The translations under genes and the position numbers were made by a program. From contig CAWARA010000032.1 in assembly GCA_963784195.1 (NCBI GenBank), positions 186,001-250,000 on the forward strand: 64,000 bases of DNA, read 5' to 3'. Positions within the stretch are counted from its first letter, which is position 1. Every line of letters starts with the position of its first letter. The notes under the pieces were generated by a model that saw only the letters and a program-made list of their open reading frames with translations, was not told the origin of the DNA and made no database searches. The stretch is from CAVQAH01 sp963784195. GTDB taxonomy: Bacteria > Acidobacteriota > Vicinamibacteria > Vicinamibacterales > 2-12-FULL-66-21. This document shows positions 20,836 to 27,812 of the stretch, one piece after another.

Positions 20836-21674
20836 ATGGTTCTGGAAAAATACAAACAGAAACGAAACTTCGCGAAAACACCAGAGCCGGCCGGTGACCT
20901 GACGCTCGCCGCCGAGCGTGCACGCAAAGGCGCGTCCACCAGCAGCCTGTTCTTCTGCGTCCAGAAACATCTCGCCAGCCATCTGCACTACGACTTCCGG
21001 CTCGAGTACAACGGTGTCCTCCTCTCGTGGGCCGTGCCCAAGGGGCCGTCGCTCGATCCGAAGACCAAGCGGCTCGCGATGCACGTCGAGGATCATCCGC
21101 TCGAGTACGGCACGTTCGAAGGCGTCATTCCCGAAGGTTACGGCGCAGGAATCGTCATGCTCTGGGATCAGGGCACCTGGACGCCGGAGTCGCCTGACGT
21201 TGCCGCGTCTCTGAAGAAAGGGTGACCTCAAGTTCACGCTGGACGGCTACAAGCTGAAGGGCTCATGGGTCCTCGTGCGGACTGGCGGTTGGGGCGGCGG
21301 GTCAGGATCGAGTGGGGGGCGGAGCTGGCTCCTGATCAAGCATCGCGATGACTGGGCGGGGGATCTCGATATCACGGAGTTCGCGCCGCGCAGCGTCAAG
21401 AGCGACGGCGACCTCGAAGACATTCTCGCTGCCGACAAGCCGGACATCTGGGTATCGCATCGCCCCGCCAAAGGTGGCGAAACCGGCGCGATGCTCGATG
21501 CGATCATCAAGAAGGCCGCGGCGATCAAGAGCGGCACCGCGCCGGCGACCCCCGGCCCCTGCCGCACGCGCAAAGTCCGCGCGCGCGCCGAAGAAGGCGG
21601 CAAAGCCGGCGGCAAAAGCCACCGCAAAGTCCACCACGGGCGTCAAGAAGAAGGCAGCGGCGAAGCGCCGTTAG
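20836..21674 (+). CDS. LigD-type 3'-phosphoesterase domain protein (two frame breaks)
   Basis: Corrected length is about 278 residues. The N-terminal part holds the phosphoesterase motifs: HLASHLHYDFRLEYNGVLLS with the metal-binding HxDxR type core, and HPLEYGTFEGVIPEGYGAG. The C-terminal tail is a Lys/Ala-rich disordered stretch (for example AKSARAPKKAAKPAAKAT). Frame breaks lie at the GGG at 21220-21222 and in the C-rich run 21549-21558; removing one base at each gives a complete domain. It is a stand-alone version of the LigD end-processing domain, which trims 3'-phosphate and ribonucleotide ends in NHEJ. No Ku or ligase gene is in the window. Its stop overlaps the convergent ABC-F stop. 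Confidence 0.85.
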
Positions 21675-23575
21675 GTCTGCCTCCTCGAATCGAGTTCGAC
21701 CCAGCGCGCGAGAGCGGCTTCGAGCTCGATGTTCGATTGCTCGATGCGCGCAAGCACGGCATGAATGTGGTCGGCGCCTTCCTTGTAGAAATCGGGTGAC
21801 TCGGATTCCTGCCGAAGCCGTTGATGCTCGGCCTCGAGTGCCTCGATGTGCGCCGGCAGCGCCTCGATCTCGCGCTGTTCTTTGAAGGAGAGCTTCCCGC
21901 TGCGCGCGACTTTAGTCGCGCGTCTGGTCTCATCAATCAGACCAGGCCGGTCGGACTTGGCGTCCCTGACGCGCGGCTGAAGCCGCGCGCTGCTCTGTCG
22001 CAGATAATCTTCATATCCTCCGACATACTCCTCGACTCGTCCCCCGCCTTCAAACGCGAGCGTGCTGGTCACGATGTTTTCCAGGAACACCCGGTCGTGG
22101 CTGACGAGCAGGATCGTGCCGTCGAAGTCGGCAATCAGCTCCTCGAGCAGCTCCAGCGTCTCGATGTCCAGATCGTTGGTCGGCTCGTCCATGACGAGCA
22201 CGTTCGCGGGACGGGCGAAGAGCCGGGCAAGCATCAGCCGATTGCGCTCGCCGCCTGACAGCGACTTGACTGGCGACTGCGCGCGTTCGCGAGGGAACAG
22301 GAAATCCGCGAGGTATCCGATCACGTGGCGCGGCTGCCCGTTGATGGTCACGGTCGTATTGCCTTCGCTGACGCTGTCGGCGACGGACATGTCCGGATCG
22401 AGCTGCTCGCGCTGCTGATCGAAATAGGCGATCTGCAGGCGTGTCCCCCGCTTGATCGTGCCGCGGTCGGGTTCGTATTCGCCGACCAGCAATCGCAGCA
22501 GCGTGGTCTTGCCCGATCCGTTCGGGCCGATGAGGCCCACACGATCACCCCGGACGATCCGTTGTGAGTAGTCCTTGATCACATCCACGCCGCCGAGCGA
22601 TTTGCTGACGCCTTCCGCTTCGAACACCAGCTTGCCGGAGCCTTCCCCGGTATCGATTGACATGCGCACCGCGCCGCTCTGCGCGCGGTACGCTGCCCGC
22701 TCGTCGCGCAGCGCCATCAGCGCGCGCACGCGTCCTTCGTTGCGCGTGCGCCGAGCCTTGACGCCTTGCCGCAGCCAGGCTTCTTCCTTTTCGAGCTTGC
22801 GGTCGAGGCGCTCGAGGTCGCGCGCTTCGGTTTCGAGCGCCGCGGCCTTCTTGTCGAGATAGTTGCGGTAGGTGCCCGGCCAGGACGTGAGCGTCCCGCG
22901 ATCCAGTTCAACGATCCGCGTGGCGAGTGCTGAGAGAAAAGCTCGATCGTGGGTGACGAAGAGCACCGCGCCCTCGTACCCGCGCAGATACTCCTCCATC
23001 CACCTGATGGCGTCGATATCGAGATGGTTCGTCGGCTCGTCGAGCAGCAGCAGGTCGGGTCGCGTGACGAGTGCCTTCCCGAGCAGCGCCCGCCGGCGCC
23101 ATCCTCCCGACAGATCGCGCATAGGCCGATCCGCCGGCAGCGCCAAACGCGAGATGACCATCTCGACGCGCTGCTCGAGCCGCCAGCCGTCGCGTTTCTC
23201 GAGCTCCTGCTGCAGCACGCCGAGCCGCTCGAGCTCGCGCGCTCCGTGCGTCGCCTCCATTGCCGCGTGGTGATACTCGGCCACCAGCGCGCCCAGCTCG
23301 CCGAGCCCGGCCGACACCTCGTCGAACACCGTGCGATCGCTGGCCCCCTGCACGTCCTGATCCAGCCGCGCAGTCCGCGATCCGGGCGCTCGCCAGATCG
23401 TGCCGGCATCGGGCGCCAGCTCTCCCGAGACCACTCGAAGCAGGCTCGACTTTCCCGAACCGTTCCGGCCGATCAGGGCGATGCGCTCGCCCGGATCGAT
23501 CCGGAGCTCCGCATGCTCGAAGAGCGGCAGATGACCGAAGGCGAGGGAAACGTTGTCTAACGTCAGAATTGGCAC
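21671..23575 (-). CDS. ABC-F family ATPase, Uup-like
   Basis: A 634-residue protein with two ABC cassettes. Cassette 1 has GRNGSGKSS, LSGGWRRR and LLLDEPTNHLD; cassette 2 has GPNGSGKTT, LSGGERNRL and VLVMDEPTNDLD. The inter-cassette linker (about 240-320) is helical and charged, and the C-terminal coiled coil contains KLSFKEQREIEALPAHIE as in Uup. There are no membrane spans. Family role: ribosome-associated translation factor or replication/transposition-related ATPase. Residues about 528-560, between cassette 2 and the coiled coil, are encoded by three palindromes and look like an in-frame insertion. Confidence 0.92.
   Translation of the reverse strand: MPILTLDNVSLAFGHLPLFEHAELRIDPGERIALIGRNGSGKSSLLRVVSGELAPDAGTIWRAPGSRTARLDQDVQGASDRTVFDEVSAGLGELGALVAEYHHAAMEATHGARELERLGVLQQELEKRDGWRLEQRVEMVISRLALPADRPMRDLSGGWRRRALLGKALVTRPDLLLLDEPTNHLDIDAIRWMEEYLRGYEGAVLFVTHDRAFLSALATRIVELDRGTLTSWPGTYRNYLDKKAAALETEARDLERLDRKLEKEEAWLRQGVKARRTRNEGRVRALMALRDERAAYRAQSGAVRMSIDTGEGSGKLVFEAEGVSKSLGGVDVIKDYSQRIVRGDRVGLIGPNGSGKTTLLRLLVGEYEPDRGTIKRGTRLQIAYFDQQREQLDPDMSVADSVSEGNTTVTINGQPRHVIGYLADFLFPRERAQSPVKSLSGGERNRLMLARLFARPANVLVMDEPTNDLDIETLELLEELIADFDGTILLVSHDRVFLENIVTSTLAFEGGGRVEEYVGGYEDYLRQSSARLQPRVRDAKSDRPGLIDETRRATKVARSGKLSFKEQREIEALPAHIEALEAEHQRLRQESESPDFYKEGADHIHAVLARIEQSNIELEAALARWVELDSRRQT
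21903..21990. repeat. Composite palindromic element inserted in frame in the ABC-F gene
   Basis: Three hairpins in series: CGCGCGAC-TTTA-GTCGCGCG (21903-21922), CTGGTCT...AGACCAG (21924-21945) and GCGCGGCT-GA-AGCCGCGC (21971-21988). The host reading frame is kept open through all three. Confidence 0.85.
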
Positions 23576-23652
23576 GGTGATCGATTCGGATCGCTTGTAG
23601 GCCTACGGGTTATCATATTCGGACGTACGGAAACCTTTCGGGAGGGATCGGA

Positions 23653-24072
23653 ATGAGATTGATGATAGCGGCGGCCATTGTCGCGCTTGGCATCACGGCC
23701 GCGGAAGAAACCAGGCTCGGCGCCGGAGTGACACTGAAAGATGCGACGCCGATCAAGGCGGTTATCGAGCGTCCCGAGGAATTCGTCGGCAAGACGATCC
23801 GAGTGGATGGTGTGGCCACGGCGGTCTGCCAGCACATGGGATGCTGGATGGCGGTCGGTGACGAATCCGACACGAACGGCCCAACCGTGCGGCTCAAGGT
23901 CGATCATGGTGGACCGATCGTGTTTCCCGTGACCGCCAAGGGTAAGAAGGTCTCGGCTGAAGGCGTGTTCGAGGTCGCGACAGGTGAAGACGCGAAGGAA
24001 GCGGCGGGAGCAAACGCGAAGCCGGACGCGAAGATCTATCAGCTCAAGGCCACCGGCGCCCTGATTCGCTAA
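23653..24072 (+). CDS. DUF4920-domain exported protein
   Basis: A 139-residue protein with a signal peptide (residues 1-16) and a core matching DUF4920: a strand-rich OB-like fold with FVGKTIRVDGVATAVCQHMG and a following Cys-Trp in CQHMGCWM. The CxxxxCW motif could bind metal or form a disulfide. GGGAGG lies upstream of the start. The C-terminal segment is Lys/Ala-rich then IYQLKATGALI. Likely periplasmic; biochemical role unknown. It is flanked by the divergent ABC-F gene and the convergent yvcK-like gene. Confidence 0.8.
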   Translation: MRLMIAAAIVALGITAAEETRLGAGVTLKDATPIKAVIERPEEFVGKTIRVDGVATAVCQHMGCWMAVGDESDTNGPTVRLKVDHGGPIVFPVTAKGKKVSAEGVFEVATGEDAKEAAGANAKPDAKIYQLKATGALIR

Positions 24073-24089
24073 AGAGAGAACTGCGCCCG

Positions 24090-24167
24090 TCAACTCCCAA
24101 CTACCAAACTCCAATTCCCAACGAATCGGGCCTTTTGGGAGTTGGAAGTTGGCGATTGGGCGTTGAC
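24090..24167. repeat. Heptamer repeat hairpin (CCAACTC family)
   Basis: Degenerate copies of CCAACTC/CCAACTA (24090-24124) face inverted copies GGGAGTTGG-AAGTTGG (24136-24167) between the convergent DUF4920 and yvcK genes. Confidence 0.75.
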
Positions 24168-24185
24168 GCGTTTTTCAGGACCCTG

Positions 24186-25148
24186 CTAAAGCAGGCGCTT
24201 CGACAACACAGCCCACACGGCGTGCGCAAGCCGCCGTCGATCGTGCCGCGCGATGTCTCCGCACCAGAAATCGCCGCTGACGACTTCGCAGGAGGCGGGC
24301 ACGTCGCCAGTCTCGAGCGGTTGTTTGTTCTCGCCCAGGTATCGCTCCAGGGTTTCCACGGACGGCCGCGCCGTGTTGGTGAGCACGACATCAACCGGCC
24401 GGCCGATCGTCTTGCCCATCAGCCGGACCGCATCTCCCGCGGTGAAACCCCACATGCCCTGCCCTTCCGTGAGCAGATTCGTCACCAGGATGATCGGGCC
24501 GTTGACCGTGCGGACCGCTTCGGGCGCTCCCTTCACGAGGAAGATCGGCATCAGGCTGGTATAGAAGCTGCCCGGCCCGATGACGACCGCATCGAGGGCT
24601 CCGATTGCCGCGGCGGTTGCCGGATGCAGCCGGACTTCGGGTTCGAGCCACAACCGCTTGATGGCGTTGCCCGCTGTCTGACCCGCGTCGATTTCGACTT
24701 CGCCGCGGGTGTGGGAGCCGTCGCCATATTCCGCGCAGATGCTCGCGGTCTCGACCGTCACCGGCCAGACGCGCCCCTCGCAGCCGAGCAGCGTGCGCAG
24801 ACCATCCACCCCCGCCAGGAAGTCACCGCTGTAGCGCTCCATCATCGACAACAGCAGATTGCCGCCCGTGTGCCCGCGCAGTCGCTCGTGCTCGAACATC
24901 GGCAGCCGCGACAGCAGCACACGGCGCGCCTCCCGCTCGTTGCGTGCCATCGCCAACGCGCACTTCAACACGTCGCCGGGCGGAAGCACGCCGAGCTCGT
25001 CGCGCAGCTGCCCCGAACTTCCGCCGCTGTCGAACATCGTTACGACCGCGTGCACCTGCAGCCACGGATTCTTCTTCAGGCCGCCGAGCAGACTCGGGAG
25101 TCCTGTGCCACCGCCGAAACAACCAACGTTCAGTGTGCGAAGCTGCAT
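24186..25148 (-). CDS. YvcK/CofD-family gluconeogenesis factor
   Basis: A 320-residue protein with the family signatures: GCFGGGTGLPSLLGGLK nucleotide-sugar-binding loop at the N-terminus, TMFDSGGSSGQLRDELG, PPGDVLKCALAMA, GHTGGNLLL and VVIGPGSFYTSLMP. YvcK homologues bind UDP-sugars and influence cell-wall precursor use and PBP localisation during gluconeogenic growth. CofD proper is a 2-phospholactate transferase, but the absence of F420 genes and the family wording favour YvcK. The last ~20 residues are not conserved in motif. Confidence 0.88.
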   Translation of the reverse strand: MQLRTLNVGCFGGGTGLPSLLGGLKKNPWLQVHAVVTMFDSGGSSGQLRDELGVLPPGDVLKCALAMARNEREARRVLLSRLPMFEHERLRGHTGGNLLLSMMERYSGDFLAGVDGLRTLLGCEGRVWPVTVETASICAEYGDGSHTRGEVEIDAGQTAGNAIKRLWLEPEVRLHPATAAAIGALDAVVIGPGSFYTSLMPIFLVKGAPEAVRTVNGPIILVTNLLTEGQGMWGFTAGDAVRLMGKTIGRPVDVVLTNTARPSVETLERYLGENKQPLETGDVPASCEVVSGDFWCGDIARHDRRRLAHAVWAVLSKRLL

Positions 25149-25218
25149 GAGTTTGATGAGCCGACCGAATTATCTCCTGAATGGCACGAGGCCGAGCGGC
25201 CTGACGCAATGACGCATA

Positions 25219-25962
25219 ATGAGGTTCATGGATGCCTCTCAGCTCACCGCCGGGGAGCGCGCGGCACTTGACATATTGACCGCCGACCTGCGACGGATCT
25301 TCGGCGTCCGGCTGCGCAGTGTCGTCGCCTACGGTCTGGACGCTCGACGCCAGAATCATTCGCTGCTGCACACGCTTGCGATGGTCGAGCGGGTTACCTT
25401 CGAGGATCTCGCGTCCTGCGTCCCCGCCTCGAATCAATGGCGGGCGTTGGGCCTGGAAGTACCGCTGATCATCAGCCGCGACGAGTTCCTCCGGACGCTC
25501 GATGTCTTTCCCATCGAATACAGCGACATTATCGCCAACCACATCGTGGTCGATGGCTCGCGACCGTTCGAAGGCATCAGCGTCGCGGAGGCCGATCTGC
25601 GGCGCGCGTGCGAGCAGCAGGCGCGAAGCCACCTGATACACCTGCGTGAAGGTTTCCTCGAAAGCCGTGGTGATCCCCGCGACATGTCACGGCTGATTGC
25701 CGATTCCGCTCCGGCATTCCGAGCGCTGCTCGCCAACCTTGCGCACCTGCGTCGGCACACTGGTGGCGGAAACGACGGCGATGATCACGAGGTCGCTGAA
25801 GAAGCCGAGCGGACGCTCGGCGTGTCAGCGGAGCTCGTTCGCGAAGTCCTGTCAGCGCCATCGTCGATCAGCACGATCGCCGATCCGACGGCGTTGCTCG
25901 GACGTTACATCGCGGCCGCTGAGAGGATCTGGGCGCATGTCGATCAGTGGAGGCAGGCATGA
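25219..25962 (+). CDS. Nucleotidyltransferase-like protein of unknown function
   Basis: A 247-residue soluble protein. The N-terminal stretch ADLRRIFGVRLRSVVAYG resembles the start of MNT-type nucleotidyltransferases (FGxRLxSVxLYGS), but the GSxAR motif and acidic pair are absent, so catalysis is doubtful. The C-terminal half is predominantly helical with an acidic patch GGGNDGDDHEVAEEAE. It overlaps the next gene by 4 nt (ATGA), indicating translational coupling to the TPM-domain protein. Confidence 0.6.
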   Translation: MRFMDASQLTAGERAALDILTADLRRIFGVRLRSVVAYGLDARRQNHSLLHTLAMVERVTFEDLASCVPASNQWRALGLEVPLIISRDEFLRTLDVFPIEYSDIIANHIVVDGSRPFEGISVAEADLRRACEQQARSHLIHLREGFLESRGDPRDMSRLIADSAPAFRALLANLAHLRRHTGGGNDGDDHEVAEEAERTLGVSAELVREVLSAPSSISTIADPTALLGRYIAAAERIWAHVDQWRQA

Positions 25963-26798
25963 GTCCTCGCCGGGCGTCGACGGCGATCGCCGCAGCGCTC
26001 ATAGCGATGCTGCTCGCCTCGACGGCGGCCGCCCAGCAGCCTCCGCCCGTGCTGACCGGAGCCGGTCAACGATTTCGCCGGCGTGATCGATGCGCAGAGC
26101 AAGAGCGAGCTGGAGCGCCGGATCCGTGCCTTGCAGAAGGCGACTGGCGACGTCGTGGTCGTGGCGACCGTCAAGACGTTTCAGCCCGACTACGCGGACA
26201 TCCGCGAGTACGCGGTCAAGATGTTCGAAAACTCCGGCCGCGGCATCGGCGAACGCGGCAAGGACAACGGCCTGCTGCTGGTAGTGGCGGTCGACGACCG
26301 GCAGGTCGGCGTCGAAGTCGGGTACGGCCTCGAAGGCATCATCACCGACGGCTTCTCCGGGCAAACCATCCGCGAGGTCATTCGCCCGGCGTTCCGGAAC
26401 AACGACTACGGCGGAGGTCTGGTCGGCGGCATCACACGTCTGATCAACAGAATCGCCGATGCCCGGGGTGTGAACCTCGACGACGTCCCGCGCCAGCCGG
26501 TCAGCCGCCCGACGGTCCCAACCGGGATTCCATGGGGCACGATCATCTTTTTCCTGGTGATCATCCTCCTGATGAGCCGGATCGGCGGTGGCGGCCGCCG
26601 ACGCCGGAGACGATGGGCGAACGGCACCTGGAGCCACTGGAACAGCGGAGTCGGTCCATTTGGCGGCACACGCGGCGGCTTCAACGGCGGTTTCGGCGGG
26701 TTCGGAGGATCGGGCGGCGGCTTCGGCGGAGGGGTGGGGGTTTCGGGGGGTTTGGTGGGGGGCGTAGTGGCGGTGGGGGGGCTTCGGGGGGGTGGTAG
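25959..26798 (+). CDS. TPM-domain (YgcG-like) membrane protein (two frame breaks)
   Basis: Corrected length is about 279 residues. A signal peptide (MSPRRASTAIAAALIAMLLA) leads into a TPM/Repair_PSII domain (PVNDFAGVIDAQSKSELERR to the conserved YGLEGIITDGFS), one membrane span (TIIFFLVIILLMSRIGGG) and a Gly-rich tail ending GGGGASGGW, a typical YgcG-type end. The frame breaks at 26058-26059 (one extra G) and in the poly-G run near 26733. The tail beyond 26798 is repeat sequence, not coding. Pairing with lemA downstream is common for this family and suggests an envelope function. Confidence 0.83.
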   Translation: MSPRRASTAIAAALIAMLLASTAAAQQPPPVLTGAGQRFRRRDRCAEQERAGAPDPCLAEGDWRRRGRGDRQDVSARLRGHPRVRGQDVRKLRPRHRRTRQGQRPAAGSGGRRPAGRRRSRVRPRRHHHRRLLRANHPRGHSPGVPEQRLRRRSGRRHHTSDQQNRRCPGCEPRRRPAPAGQPPDGPNRDSMGHDHLFPGDHPPDEPDRRWRPPTPETMGERHLEPLEQRSRSIWRHTRRLQRRFRRVRRIGRRLRRRGGGFGGFGGGRSGGGGASGGW

Positions 26799-27030
26799 AG
26801 CAAGTGCGCGAGTGCGCAAGTGCGCGAGTGCGCGAGTGCGCGAGTGCGCAAGTGCGCGAGTGCGCAAGTGCCAGTGCTCCAGAGCGAGCGATCCGAGGTG
26901 ACGGGGTGCCAAGGTGCCAATGTTGCAGAGGTTGCAGCGAATGCGCAGCTCCAAGCTCAGCACTTGCGCACTTTGCGCACTCGCGCACTCGCGCACTTGC
27001 GCACTCGCGCACTTGCGCACTCGTAGCGTA
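26799..27030. repeat. Octamer repeat with inverted arms (GTGCGCRA family)
   Basis: About nine direct copies of GTGCGCRA (26800-26872) and about nine inverted copies TYGCGCAC (26957-27029) flank an 84-nt spacer. The block sits between the TPM gene and lemA. Confidence 0.92.
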
Positions 27031-27078
27031 CGTGGAGCCAAATTTGCAGTCAAAGCTTGATTCGGAACGAGGCCTGAC

Positions 27079-27645
27079 ATGACACATCGATTCGTCGCCC
27101 TGCGGAGCGCATTCGTGATCGCGCTCGCGGTGTTCGTGAGCGGGTGCTCCTACAACAGGTTCACCGGGCAGGAAGAGAGCATCAAGGCGGCGTGGTCTGA
27201 GGTGCAGAACCAGTTGCAGAGGCGCAACGATCTGATTGGAAACCTCGTCGAGACGGTGAAGGGCTACGCGACGCAGGAGCGGGAGATCTTTACGCAGATC
27301 GCCGAGTCGCGCGCGAAGTTGTCGGGGGCGACGACGCCGGCCGATCAGATCGAGGCGGCGAATCAGCAGTCCGCTGCGCTGTCGCGGTTGCTGGTGATTG
27401 CGGAGGCGTACCCGCAGCTCAAATCGAACGAGACGTTTCAGCGGCTGATGGACGAACTGGCGGGCACCGAAAACCGCATCACCGTCGCTCGCGGCCGTTA
27501 CAACGATCAGGTGCGCGCTTACAACACACTGCGGCGTCAGTTCCCGTCGAACGTCACCGCGACGGTGTTCCGCTTCAAGGAGTATCCCTACTTCGAAGCG
27601 CCGGCTGACGCGCAGAAAGCGCCGAAGGTCGATTTTTCCCGTTGA
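27079..27645 (+). CDS. LemA-family lipoprotein
   Basis: A 188-residue protein. The N-terminus has a signal with lipobox VSGC, so it is likely a lipoprotein. The LemA helical core follows: EESIKAAWSEVQNQLQRRND, LVETVKGYATQE, and the NETFQRLMDELAGTENRI segment. The C-terminal PYFEAPADAQKAPKVDF matches the usual end. LemA proteins are envelope-associated with four-helix folds; biochemical function is unresolved. Co-orientation with the TPM-domain gene reflects a common gene pair. Confidence 0.93.
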   Translation: MTHRFVALRSAFVIALAVFVSGCSYNRFTGQEESIKAAWSEVQNQLQRRNDLIGNLVETVKGYATQEREIFTQIAESRAKLSGATTPADQIEAANQQSAALSRLLVIAEAYPQLKSNETFQRLMDELAGTENRITVARGRYNDQVRAYNTLRRQFPSNVTATVFRFKEYPYFEAPADAQKAPKVDFSR

Positions 27646-27674
27646 AAATCGGACGACTCTCGCCAGGGGAACAG

Positions 27675-27715
27675 CACGCGCGCACCTGCGCACTTGCGCA
27701 CCTAGCGCACCTGCG
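27675..27715. repeat. Octamer repeat remnant (GTGCGCAR family)
   Basis: About four copies of CACYTGCG between lemA and the first VPS10-like gene; same family as 26799-27030. Confidence 0.75.
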
Positions 27716-27812
27716 TTCCCCGTAACATTTCCTGCCATTCTGTCGTAGACTCCGCAAGTTCCACCCCTCAGTACCTCGTGTGAAACACCAAATCTAAGGA
27801 GATTGAGTAGCG

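Noticed and set aside
21220..21225. TGA in the LigD-like gene as a selenocysteine codon
   Set aside because: Reading through gives no homologous sequence, whereas removing one G from GGG restores the conserved domain in the next frame.
26799..27030. Possible CRISPR array
   Set aside because: Units are 7-8 bp with no spacers of unique sequence and no cas genes nearby.
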